The notes under the pieces are model-generated. The model was given only the letters and a program-made list of their open reading frames with translations. It made no database searches and was not told the DNA's origin. The position numbers and the translations under genes were made by a program. A stretch of 64,000 nt of DNA from Thiohalocapsa marina (lineage in GTDB: Bacteria > Pseudomonadota > Gammaproteobacteria > Chromatiales > Chromatiaceae): the NCBI RefSeq assembly GCF_008632335.1, contig NZ_VWXX01000002.1, positions 124,001-188,000 of the forward strand. The letters are read 5' to 3'. Positions 23,831 to 32,422 of this stretch are shown in pieces. Position 1 is the stretch's first letter; the number at the start of each line of letters is the position of its first letter.

Positions 23831-23923
23831 GATCCAAGGTAGGCGCAGAGTCAATCAGCGTGTCCCGAACGTCCCGGTTCGCCGATAAGCGAATACGATT
23901 TGCGGCCATCACGGGTTTTTGGT

Positions 23924-23951
23924 TGCATTTTTGCGATACCGAGCAATAATT
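23924..23951 (+). promoter_or_regulatory. Candidate sigma-70 promoter of the autotransporter gene
   Basis: TTGCAT (23924-23929) is followed after 15-17 bases by the AT-rich block AATAATT, in an otherwise GC-rich intergenic region 42 bases before the start codon. Spacing is not ideal, so the call is tentative. Confidence 0.4.
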
Positions 23952-23992
23952 GAGACAGCCCGGGTCGAGTTTTCCTCCGTTGGAGTATGCCC

Positions 23993-26269
23993 ATGCCATT
24001 CGCACACGAAACATGCGCAAGTCGATCCCGATCCTCCAGGGCTCGGCGGCGGATCGCTGGTTTTCTCCTTGCTGCCTTGAGCGTTGCCGCTCAGCCGGCC
24101 GCTGCCTTCACCCTGACTCCAAGCGGTGTCGTCGAACTGGCGCTGAGTCCCAACAGCACGGTCAGTCAGGCCTTCAGCGTCGCTCTGGGTCCGGACGAAC
24201 GCTTCCTTGACTGGGAGTTCAATGGCCTCGGCAACTTCGTACCATCCGCCGATCAGGCCGCACCAAGGGCCGACTACAGTTTTTCCGATCCTGGGAATCT
24301 GCAGCACTGTGAAGCGGTGTCCGGAATCGCGACGGGTGTTGCGGCAACGGTAACGGCTCGCATTTATGGCGCGGCCGCTCCGCCGCAAGAGACCGCCGAA
24401 ATCCACATCCTCTACGAAGACCCGTTAGCCATGTCGGGCTCGGCTCCAACACTCGAGGGCGTACCAGGGGAACGCCTCTCCTTCAGCCTCGGTTTCTCCG
24501 GTGGCCGGGCACCTTATAGCGCCACGAGTACCCTGGGGGCATCCGTAACGACCTCTGGCGGCCAGTTGAGCTATCAGTATGTGATTCCGCCGGGCACGCC
24601 CGGCGGCACCCTGACCGACACGGTCGTCCTCGCCGGACAAGGCACCGCCTGCGGGGGAGATTCCGTACGCCTGACGGTGACGATCAAGGTGCTGAGCGGA
24701 CTCTCCGTGACACCCTCCGCGCTCGAGCTGTCCGCGCTGTCACTGGTGGGCGTCGCCACCGAGGCCTCGCAGACCTTCAGCGTCAATGGCGGCCGGGCCC
24801 CTTACAACCTGGCGATCCTGGGTGGCAACGGCCGCGTCGATCCCACGCGCCTGGATCAAGCCGGTAGCGCGACCTACTCGGTGACCATTCCGGCAGATGC
24901 CTCGGCGTCCACCCTGAGCGACAGCATCGTCGTCACGGATGCGGCAGGGTCGCGCATCGAGGTTCCGGTGACGGTCAATATCTCGGCGTCGAATTCCCTG
25001 TCCGGCCGACATGACCTGACCCCCAACCAGCGCAATGTCGCGCGCGCCATCGAGACGGTCTGTCCTCAGCTGGCCTTGATGCCCAACCGCAACGCCGAGC
25101 AGGAAGACCTCTTCCGCCAATGCTCCGACATGCTCGCGAACGCATCGGGTAGCGCCATTCCGGGCACCCTCGATCAGATAACCACCGAAAAGGCCAGAGC
25201 GGCAACAAGCGCGGCGGTCGAGGCCGGCAATCAGCAATTGGCCAATATCGGCTCGCGGCTAGCGGCCTTGCGCCGAGGGACCACGGGGCTCAGCCTGCAA
25301 GGACTGGCCGTCAACATCGATGGTCAGACACTCTCGGTCGATCAGGTTGCCGACGCCGTCTCCGCGCAGATGCGGGGAGGCGCTGCCGGAGGCGATAGCC
25401 CATTTGGCCGCTGGGGATTTTTTCTGAACGGCTCATTCAATTTCGGCGACAAGGATGCCACTGACAATGAAGCCGGCTTCGACTTCAACACCACAGGCGT
25501 GACCGCCGGCGCTGACTACCGCTTCACCGACAAGTTTATTGCCGGCGGGGCCTTGGGCTTCGGCCAGAGCAATGTCTCGTTCGACTCCAGCGGCGGTGAT
25601 CTGGACACGGATACCTGGCACTTGGCCGCTTACGGCACCTACAGCTGGACCGATCGCGCCTACGTCGACGCCATCCTGGAATACGGCTGGCACAGCTACG
25701 ACTCGAAGCGGAACATCCGCTATCAGGTCGCCTCCAGCACCAGTGCGGTGAATCGCCGTGCCCGGGCCGATTACGACGGCACGCAATTCGGGGCGAGTGT
25801 CGGAGCGGGCTATGACTTCACAAGCGGTCCACTGTCCTATGGTCTCTACGGCCGGGCCGGCTATATCGACGTCGATGTCGATGGCTACAACGAAAACGGC
25901 GCCGATGGCCTGAATCTGAGCCTCGATGGCTTCGGAGCCACATCGGTCACGACGACCCTTGGCGCGCGGGTGTCTCGGGTATTCAACACGGCAACGGCGG
26001 TGTTTGTTCCACAGGCGCGAATCGAATGGGAGCACGAGTACGATCAGGATGCGGATACCCTGGTCGCTCGATTCGCCGCAGACCCCACCGCGACTAGCTT
26101 CAACATCGAAACGGATAGCCCTGACCGGGACTATTTCCGTGTGGGGTTGGGGCTATCCGCTGTGTTCCCGCATGGCCTGTCCGCCTTCATCAATTACGAC
26201 ACGGTCCTGGACCGACAATACTGGTCTGACCACGTCATCGATGTCGGTCTGCGCTGGGAGCTTTACTAA
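23993..26269 (+). CDS. Ig-like autotransporter (type V secreted, beta-barrel C-terminus)
   Basis: A 758-residue protein. GGAG at 23982 favours the second ATG (23993) over 23987. Signal peptide to about residue 38 (RRIAGFLLAALSVAAQPAAA). The passenger (about 40-340) holds two similar putative Ig-fold units, recognisable by FSLGFSGGRAPYSATS and FSVNGGRAPYNLAILGG, after a first BACON-like beta segment. A helical linker follows (about 345-460, LTPNQRNVARAIETVCPQLA), then a C-terminal autotransporter barrel (about 471-758, WGFFLNGSFNFGDKD to DVGLRWELY). No protease or adhesin catalytic motif is seen. It lies inside the T6SS region but need not belong to it. Its TAA stop is formed by the edge of the 158-bp repeat. 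Confidence 0.88.
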   Translation: MPFAHETCASRSRSSRARRRIAGFLLAALSVAAQPAAAFTLTPSGVVELALSPNSTVSQAFSVALGPDERFLDWEFNGLGNFVPSADQAAPRADYSFSDPGNLQHCEAVSGIATGVAATVTARIYGAAAPPQETAEIHILYEDPLAMSGSAPTLEGVPGERLSFSLGFSGGRAPYSATSTLGASVTTSGGQLSYQYVIPPGTPGGTLTDTVVLAGQGTACGGDSVRLTVTIKVLSGLSVTPSALELSALSLVGVATEASQTFSVNGGRAPYNLAILGGNGRVDPTRLDQAGSATYSVTIPADASASTLSDSIVVTDAAGSRIEVPVTVNISASNSLSGRHDLTPNQRNVARAIETVCPQLALMPNRNAEQEDLFRQCSDMLANASGSAIPGTLDQITTEKARAATSAAVEAGNQQLANIGSRLAALRRGTTGLSLQGLAVNIDGQTLSVDQVADAVSAQMRGGAAGGDSPFGRWGFFLNGSFNFGDKDATDNEAGFDFNTTGVTAGADYRFTDKFIAGGALGFGQSNVSFDSSGGDLDTDTWHLAAYGTYSWTDRAYVDAILEYGWHSYDSKRNIRYQVASSTSAVNRRARADYDGTQFGASVGAGYDFTSGPLSYGLYGRAGYIDVDVDGYNENGADGLNLSLDGFGATSVTTTLGARVSRVFNTATAVFVPQARIEWEHEYDQDADTLVARFAADPTATSFNIETDSPDRDYFRVGLGLSAVFPHGLSAFINYDTVLDRQYWSDHVIDVGLRWELY

Positions 26270-26424
26270 GGAGACGCTGATTTATCGGCCATCCTGGCCA
26301 AAAATCAGCACGCGATTCGAAAACGTGGTTTCCGAATCGCTTCATTTTCAGCGGCTTGCGCCGCTAAAAATGGCGGGGCCTCCTGCCCCGCACGGGAAAT
26401 GCTGAACAAATCAGCGTTTCCCTA
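26267..26424. mobile_element. 158-bp TA-flanked MITE-like element, copy 1
   Basis: Bounded by TA on both sides, with imperfect terminal inverted repeats (TAAGGAGACGCTGATTTAT at the left; reverse complement of the right end TAGGGAAACGCTGATTTGT). Internal stems: GATTCG/CGAATC, CAGCGGC/GCCGCTA and GCGGGGC/GCCCCGC. No transposase. It separates the convergent autotransporter and hydrolase genes, and its two TA ends form part of their stop codons (TAA at 26267 and, on the reverse strand, TAG at 26424-26422). TA duplication suggests an IS630/Tc1-like parent, by inference. Confidence 0.85.
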
Positions 26425-27225
26425 AGGATCCCGCTGACCCTCTCTGATACGGCTGATCGCCCGCAGCACAGAGGGCCAGTGGTCCTGCCAGCCGCATCGA
26501 TGATCCGAGGCCAGGACCTGGACGATGGCTTGGCTGCCGGCACTGTTCAGCGCCGTCTGAATGAGTGCCGGCGGCACGTTCGCGTCCCGCTCGCCCGCGA
26601 TATGCAACTGTCTCACGCGGGCCGGGAGGGCTGCGCGTTTCGCAGGATTGAGTGACCCGAGCAATGGCGTGTATCCGTGGCGCGCTGTCCATGCGTCGGT
26701 ATCCAGGTTGGCGGCAAGGGTGACCAGGAGCCGCACCTGCTCGAGGCGTTCTGCGATGAGCCATGCCAGCACGCCACCACCGCTGTAGCCGATCAGCACC
26801 ACATTCCGGAAGTCCTGTTGCTGGATGAATTCCTCCAGCGCGTGCGTCATGGAAGCCACCACCTCCTCCGAGTAACGGCCGTTCGTCCACAGCCAAGGGT
26901 CGCAGGCGCTGCTATCCGTCAGGCCGTGGTAGCACGGGCGGCCAAGATAGAGCCTCGGGCGCGGATCTAGCGCCATCAGGCGCAACGCCACGGGATTCCT
27001 CGGGGTTGGGTCTTTGGCGATTCGGTGTTCATCGATCCAGGGGCTGCCATCTCCCGACAGATAGACATGCAGATCGTCTCCCCGCCCCTCAGCGAAAAAT
27101 GCGCTGTGTGAGAATGCGCTGCCAACCAGGAGGAGGCCCGTCATACCGGAGTCCGCCGCGACGCGCTCTGTCTTCGTTGCCGGACTGGCACAGCCCGTGA
27201 TGACCGGGATCGCAATACCGACCAT
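26422..27225 (-). CDS. Lipoprotein alpha/beta hydrolase
   Basis: A 267-residue protein from ATG 27225. A hydrophobic leader ends in a lipobox-like VITGC (Cys12); the leader lacks a basic n-region, so an upstream start in the same open frame is possible. The hydrolase core has the nucleophile elbow IGYSGGG (Ser148), a likely acid Asp214 in GERDANVPP and His242 in SDHRCGW, giving a complete serine triad. A lipase, esterase or thioesterase is possible; the substrate is unknown. With a lipoprotein signal it is unlikely to be a cytosol-loaded T6SS phospholipase effector. It is divergent from the Sel1 lipoprotein gene. Confidence 0.78.
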   Translation of the reverse strand: MVGIAIPVITGCASPATKTERVAADSGMTGLLLVGSAFSHSAFFAEGRGDDLHVYLSGDGSPWIDEHRIAKDPTPRNPVALRLMALDPRPRLYLGRPCYHGLTDSSACDPWLWTNGRYSEEVVASMTHALEEFIQQQDFRNVVLIGYSGGGVLAWLIAERLEQVRLLVTLAANLDTDAWTARHGYTPLLGSLNPAKRAALPARVRQLHIAGERDANVPPALIQTALNSAGSQAIVQVLASDHRCGWQDHWPSVLRAISRIREGQRDP

Positions 27226-27379
27226 GGCCAGGACTCGAAAACCATGAGTTCGCGGACTAAGCTTAAAACCGGCTGTCCTCTCTGTCCGCCGGCTGCCCTT
27301 CTTGACAAGGCGACAGGCAGGCAGACAGGCGGCTGACATCGAGCCAGGCAATCGACGAACGAGACGGGTGATAACGCAC

Positions 27380-28339
27380 ATGACGAACATGATCGGCGCA
27401 CGAATGATTCGGTCACTCTTTCTGCCGGGCATTGCGCTTGCACTGACGGCATGCGTCTCAACGACCGCCAACCTGGACGCAGGGATCAGCGGGCCGTCAA
27501 CCGGGTCCGGGGCGAGTCGCGTCGAAGACCTGGTGCTGGTGGATTGCCTGCTGCCCGGGCAGATCAGGAGACTTGGGACAAGCATGACCTATTTGGCCCC
27601 AAGACGCTCGGTCAAGACGACGCAGCGCGACTGCGCCATTCGCGGCGGCGAATATGTGCTCTTCGATCGCTCGGATTACCGATCCGCGCTGCAGGCGCTG
27701 CTGCCTCAGGCACGGGCGGGCGATGCCGTGGCCCAGACCTACGTCGGCGAGATCCATGAACGCGGTCTTGGCTTGTCGGCGCCGGACTTCGCCGCGGCCG
27801 CCACTTGGTACGCAAAGGCGGCTGAAGCCGGACACCGGCCCGCCCAGATTCGCCTCGGCTCGCTCTACGAGCGAGGCCTTGGTGTCCCGCGAAATCAGGC
27901 GGCCGCGCTGAACTGGTATCGTCGAGCGACCGGTCTGGATGAGGATCGCTTGATCTTCGAGTCGGACTTGAAGGCTCGACGCGAGGCATTCCGGCGCGAA
28001 CTGGCCCTGCGCAACCAGGTGGCAGCGTCCTTGAAGCAACAGTTGCGCCAGGCCCAGCAGGTGGTGACGAGAGGCAACATGGATTCCGAAGCCCCGGGTG
28101 CCCAGCCAAGGCAGGCGGAACTGCAGGCCTTGATCGAGAGTCAGCAACGCGAGGCCGAGTCGCTGGCGACACAGAAGCAGACCGAACTGAAGGCCGTCCA
28201 GCTGCTGCAACAGCAAGGACAGGATGCCGGCGAGGGGTCCTCGGAAAAGGCGGCGCAGATGGGCAAGCTCGAGCTGACACTGCGCCAGCAGATCGATGGA
28301 TTGCGCGACACCTCCGAGCGTTTGGTCATGCGGGACTAG
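27380..28339 (+). CDS. Sel1-repeat lipoprotein with coiled-coil C-terminus
   Basis: A 319-residue lipoprotein: leader MTNMIGARMIRSLFLPGIAL ending in lipobox ALTAC (Cys25). Two Sel1/TPR-like repeats follow (GDAVAQTYVGEIHERGLGLS and AQIRLGSLYERGLGVPRNQA), then a long Gln/Glu-rich coiled coil (about 200-319). It is convergent with ppkA and separated by 47 bases. Its place beside an FGE-bearing kinase suggests an envelope partner of that kinase, perhaps analogous to TagQ of Pseudomonas, though not similar in sequence as far as can be judged. The start could also be the ATG at 27404. Confidence 0.8.
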   Translation: MTNMIGARMIRSLFLPGIALALTACVSTTANLDAGISGPSTGSGASRVEDLVLVDCLLPGQIRRLGTSMTYLAPRRSVKTTQRDCAIRGGEYVLFDRSDYRSALQALLPQARAGDAVAQTYVGEIHERGLGLSAPDFAAAATWYAKAAEAGHRPAQIRLGSLYERGLGVPRNQAAALNWYRRATGLDEDRLIFESDLKARREAFRRELALRNQVAASLKQQLRQAQQVVTRGNMDSEAPGAQPRQAELQALIESQQREAESLATQKQTELKAVQLLQQQGQDAGEGSSEKAAQMGKLELTLRQQIDGLRDTSERLVMRD

Positions 28340-28386
28340 CGAGGCCTCGGCCCAGGCCCTCGGCCGCTTTCCCATGCACCAAGCGG

Positions 28387-31300
28387 CTAGGGCGTCTTCG
28401 CCGGTGCTGCCAGGTCCTGCGCCAAGCGAAAACCAACGAAGCTGTATCTCGCTTCGGGAAAGTTGCGGTTCCGATAAGCCGCGCGTACAAGGCTTGGTCC
28501 ACTGTTCCAGGCGCCACCGCGCAACACCCGGGGGGCATCCGAGGACGCCGGGGCACATCGCTTCTCGATGCCACCATAAGCGGCATCATACTCGGAGCAG
28601 GTCCACTCCCAGAGGTTGCCCAGCATGTCGAACAGACCCCAGGGGTTTGATGCAAAGGTGCCCACTGGCGCCACCCATTCATGGCGGTCATCACAGTCAA
28701 ACCCATCGGCCCAAGCGTGACCCGTGTCGGCGACGCTGGCGTTCCGACAAGCGGTCTCGAGACCGCTCGCCGGCCAGTAGCGGGTCGAGCGCTCGCCGGC
28801 GCGGGCCGCATACTCCCACTCGGCTTCGGTGGGCAGCCGGAACCTGCGGCCAGTCTCCTTGCTCAGCCAGTTGGCATAGGCCATGGCATCATTCCAGCTC
28901 ACGCAGCTCACAGGATGGCCAGACCTGCTCTCCTGGTACTTATTGGGTGTGATCCAGCTTGCCCAGACATGATAGCCCCAGGTGCTGTCGCCATTTTCGC
29001 GATCGAAGGTCCAGCAGCCATACTGCCCGCCCACACCCCGCTCCGCATCGCTGCGATAATCGGTCGCATCGACGAATCGGGCAAAGTCCTCGACCGTCAC
29101 CTCATACTTGCCCAGCATAAAGGCATCGACGCAGACCTCGTGCAGGCGCTCATCTGCTTCACGTCCGGGCTCGTCGGCTGGACTGCCCATGGCGTAACAA
29201 CCCGCGGCGACCGATACCATCGGCGGCAGCAATCGGCGGCGGATGAGGTCGCGCTCGCCTTCCAGCTCAGTGAGCCCGGGATGCGAAGGCTGCAAGGCCT
29301 TTAATGCGGCGATTGCAAGATCGGCATCTTCCGGTGCGCCCCTGCGCAAGGCCTCCGAGGCAATGCGCGCATAGGCGTCGGCGACTTGCTGCAATCCGGC
29401 TGCTGCACGCTGGCTGCCAGCGTCGAGCGTCAGCGCACGCTCAAAACACTCCGCGGCCTCATCAAGCTGGCCGGGATCCATCGTGTCTGCGGTCAGGCGT
29501 TGCTCGCACTCGGCCAAGGTCTGTGATAACAGCTGTTGTCGATCGAGCGCGGCCTGCAATTCACGCCGGTAACCGATCGCAGGCACCGCTTTGGGAGACA
29601 GCGCCAAGGCCTCGTCGACCAGGGCCAAGGCCTGTTCCAGCTTGCCCTCAGCGGCGAGGCTGCGGGCTCGCTCGAGCAATTGCGCGGTGTCCTGTGCAAG
29701 CTGCCGTTGGCGCTCGCTGCGGACGAGATCGCGCAATCTCAGCAGTTCGGGCTCATTCGGTACCAACCTCAAGCCGCGTTCGAGCCATGCCAGGCTCTCA
29801 TCGAATGCCTGCTTGCGCAGCAGCTCCCGCGCCTCGGCAACGATCTGCTCGACCCGTCCGCGCTGCTCCAGCTCGGTCTCGATCTCGCTGCGCAGAGTCA
29901 GGGTCTCTGCATGTCCGGGTGTCAGTTTGAGCGCCTCGTCGAGCAGTCTCAGGCTCTGGTAGAGATCACCCCGTCCATGGGCATCCCGGGCCTGTGCGAG
30001 CAGCTCGTCTGAGCGCTGACGCCCCGTCGCGGCAGCAACGCGACTGCGCAACGATCGCAGGGCATCGAGCTCCGACTGCTGCAAGAGCCCCTCATCGATG
30101 CGGTCCAGGCCCTCGGGCAGCTGGCCCTGCGCGAATGCCTGTTCGGCACGCTCCAGGAGCGCCAACGCCTCGACCCTGTGTGCCTGCTTTCGTTTCGCCT
30201 CGATGTCATCCCGAAGCCGCATCAGGTCGGCCTGTTCCGGTGCAATGCTGAGTCCCTCCGCGATCTGATCGAGCGCTTCGTCGAGCGCACCTTGATCAAG
30301 CAGGGTCCGCGCTTCCGTCAGCAGGCTGTCGACACGCTGCTGCTGGACCTTCAGCGCCAGCAGCTCGGAGCGCATGCTGAGCAAGGCGGCCTGCTCCGGC
30401 GATAGCCGAAGCCCCTCCGTCGTCAATGCAAGCGCGGCATCGAGGTCACCACGCTCCTGCGCTGCTTGCGCCTGCCCGAGCAAGGTCTCGGCCTGCGCCC
30501 GGCGCTGCGCCTTGCGCAGTGTCATGACCCGTTCGCGCAAGGCCGTGAGCTCGGCGTGGCCGGGCACCGTTTCCAAGCCTTCGTCGATCAACGCCAGGCC
30601 CTCGTCGAAGGCCTCGTCTCGGATGGCGCGCTCGATCTTCTCGACGAGCTTCCGCGCATAGCGCTGCTTATCCAGGTAGTCCTGCAGCGCCAGGAGCCGC
30701 TGGTCTCTTGGGGTGCTGGCAAGACCGAGCTCGACCAGCTCGATGCTGCGTTCGAGCTGGCCCTGTTCCAGGTGGGCCATGGCGAGTCGCTCGTAAGTGG
30801 TTGCCGTGGAGGGGCGATCCGGCAGCGGATCGGGTAGCACCAGATTCGGCAGCCGCGTGGGGGGCGTCACGGTGCGCCCCTGCCACCAATGCCAGCCAGT
30901 GGCCGCGAGCAGCGCGAGCAGGATCAGGCCCGCACTCGGACCGATCGCCCGCAACCAGACCGGTCGACGCGAGCGCACTGGACCAGGGCTGGTCGCGGTG
31001 GGTGACGACAGGACCGCAGCAGCAGGCCGTGTCGTTGACGGCGTGGCTGACCGGATCTCGGTGCGTCGGCTGCTGGCCGTCGATTCGGCGATGGTCGCGG
31101 AGGCAGGGCCGCGTCTGATGGGTTTGACGATCGTCGGTGCATAGTCGGTGGCGGCACGCGTGCCAAGTAACCCCTGGCGCCACTCAGCCACCGATTGGGG
31201 TCGATCGCGCGGATCCAGAGCGCAGGCCTGGTCGATGGCCTGCAAGAAGGATTCTGGATAGCGGTCATGGCAGAGATCGCTGGCGGGCTGTTGCGGGTCT

Positions 31301-32043
31301 GACAACAGGCGCTGCGAGGCACTCTTGGGCGGCAGTCCGGTCACTGCCCGGTAAAGGGTGGCGCCCAGGGCATAGATGTCGGTCCAGGGCCCCTGCTCAC
31401 CGACATCCTGGTGCTGCTCCAGGGCCGCATAGAGCGGCGTATAGGTGGCGAAGACCGATCGCTCGCCGCTCTTGGCGACATAGCGGGCGGAGCCGAAGTC
31501 GATCAGCACCGGAGAGCCATCACTGCGGATCAGGATGTTGCCGGGCTTGATGTCGCGATGCACGATGCCGGAGGAATGCACGCGCTCCAGACCGTCCAGC
31601 AACGGCAACAGGATGGCACGCAGTTCCTCGAACGGCAGGGTGCCGCGCTCTTCCAGCAGATCGGACAGCGGCTGGCCGCGCTCGAACTGCATGAACATGT
31701 AAGCGCTGCCGTTCAGCTCGCGGTAGCGTGTCACGCGGACGATGTTGCGATGCGGGACAGGATGCCCGAGTCCCCAGAGGGTCTTCGCCTCCTGCAGGAA
31801 GCGCTCGAGCGCCCAATCGAAGCCCTCCCGGGTCGCCTCGGACAAGGGCTCGATGCGCCCATTCGGCATGCGTGCCGCAAGATCCGTCGGCAGGAACTCC
31901 TTGATCGCGACCGTTTCGTCCAGGTAGGTGTTATCGCATTGGTAGACGACACCGAAGCTGCCGGCGCCGAGTATCCGCACGATACGGAATTCCTCGATCA
32001 TGGCGCCGATGGGAAGCGCCGATTCCTTGCCTGGTCCGGACAT
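28387..32043 (-). CDS. ppkA: T6SS-associated Ser/Thr kinase PpkA with TPR array and FGE-sulfatase domain
   Basis: A 1218-residue protein. The kinase domain (about 17-300) has glycine loop GAGSFGVVY 26-34, Lys48 in AIKEF, catalytic HRDIKPGN 162-169 and DFG 182-184. A Pro/Ser/Thr-rich linker leads to one membrane helix (about 363-387, WLRAIGPSAGLILLALLAAT). The large outer part holds a TPR-like array with a period of about 52-60 residues (repeats of the LLERAxxxxxxGxLxxALxxIDEGL type), then an FGE-sulfatase domain from 940 to the end (YEVTVEDFARFV, FRLPTEAEWEYAARAG, MLGNLWEWTC, VLRGGAW). At 1176-1192 the residues matching the FGE catalytic cysteines are Ser and Val, so formylglycine-generating activity is unlikely. 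Gene context (tagH, pppA) identifies it as the T6SS kinase. An in-frame ATG at 32067 is an alternative start. Confidence 0.9.
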   Translation of the reverse strand: MSGPGKESALPIGAMIEEFRIVRILGAGSFGVVYQCDNTYLDETVAIKEFLPTDLAARMPNGRIEPLSEATREGFDWALERFLQEAKTLWGLGHPVPHRNIVRVTRYRELNGSAYMFMQFERGQPLSDLLEERGTLPFEELRAILLPLLDGLERVHSSGIVHRDIKPGNILIRSDGSPVLIDFGSARYVAKSGERSVFATYTPLYAALEQHQDVGEQGPWTDIYALGATLYRAVTGLPPKSASQRLLSDPQQPASDLCHDRYPESFLQAIDQACALDPRDRPQSVAEWRQGLLGTRAATDYAPTIVKPIRRGPASATIAESTASSRRTEIRSATPSTTRPAAAVLSSPTATSPGPVRSRRPVWLRAIGPSAGLILLALLAATGWHWWQGRTVTPPTRLPNLVLPDPLPDRPSTATTYERLAMAHLEQGQLERSIELVELGLASTPRDQRLLALQDYLDKQRYARKLVEKIERAIRDEAFDEGLALIDEGLETVPGHAELTALRERVMTLRKAQRRAQAETLLGQAQAAQERGDLDAALALTTEGLRLSPEQAALLSMRSELLALKVQQQRVDSLLTEARTLLDQGALDEALDQIAEGLSIAPEQADLMRLRDDIEAKRKQAHRVEALALLERAEQAFAQGQLPEGLDRIDEGLLQQSELDALRSLRSRVAAATGRQRSDELLAQARDAHGRGDLYQSLRLLDEALKLTPGHAETLTLRSEIETELEQRGRVEQIVAEARELLRKQAFDESLAWLERGLRLVPNEPELLRLRDLVRSERQRQLAQDTAQLLERARSLAAEGKLEQALALVDEALALSPKAVPAIGYRRELQAALDRQQLLSQTLAECEQRLTADTMDPGQLDEAAECFERALTLDAGSQRAAAGLQQVADAYARIASEALRRGAPEDADLAIAALKALQPSHPGLTELEGERDLIRRRLLPPMVSVAAGCYAMGSPADEPGREADERLHEVCVDAFMLGKYEVTVEDFARFVDATDYRSDAERGVGGQYGCWTFDRENGDSTWGYHVWASWITPNKYQESRSGHPVSCVSWNDAMAYANWLSKETGRRFRLPTEAEWEYAARAGERSTRYWPASGLETACRNASVADTGHAWADGFDCDDRHEWVAPVGTFASNPWGLFDMLGNLWEWTCSEYDAAYGGIEKRCAPASSDAPRVLRGGAWNSGPSLVRAAYRNRNFPEARYSFVGFRLAQDLAAPAKTP

Positions 32044-32093
32044 GCCTAATACTGGTCGAGATGCCAAACGGCCGGTGATTCTTGGGCGAGTCT

Positions 32094-32251
32094 TTGGGGA
32101 GACGCTGATTTATTGGCCTCCTGGCCAAAAATCAGCACGCGATTCGAAAACGCGGTTTCCGAATCGCTTCATTTTCAGCGGCTTGCGCCGCTAAAAATGG
32201 CGGGGCCTCCTGCCCCGCACGGGAAATGCTGAATATATCAGCATTTCCTTA
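32094..32251. mobile_element. 158-bp MITE-like element, copy 2 (ppkA/tagH control region)
   Basis: Same length and orientation as copy 1 and nearly identical through the core (ATCAGCACGCGATTCGAAAA, then the AGCGGCTTGCGCCGCT and GCGGGGCCTCCTGCCCCGC stems). The right end is TTA-flanked; the left TA has changed to TT. It occupies much of the 379-base divergent region between ppkA (start 32043) and tagH (start 32423), so any promoters of both arms must lie around or within it. The rest of this region shows no gene. Confidence 0.85.
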
Positions 32252-32422
32252 GGGTGCAGTGCTGCGACTGTTTTGGTAGCTTAGCTGCTGAGATGCCAAG
32301 TGTCGCGGGCCGGCTGCTTCGTGGCACATGTGCCGGTCGTCAGGTCGCGCTTGCGCGCGGCCGATCGGCCCATGGCGGCACCGGCACGCGTCGACATCTA
32401 CTGCCGAACTATGGGGCAACCG

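Noticed and set aside
23851-23866. TCAATCAGCGTGTCCC, resembling one end of the 158-bp element
   Set aside because: A single 16-base match with one mismatch and no partner end is too little to call a remnant.
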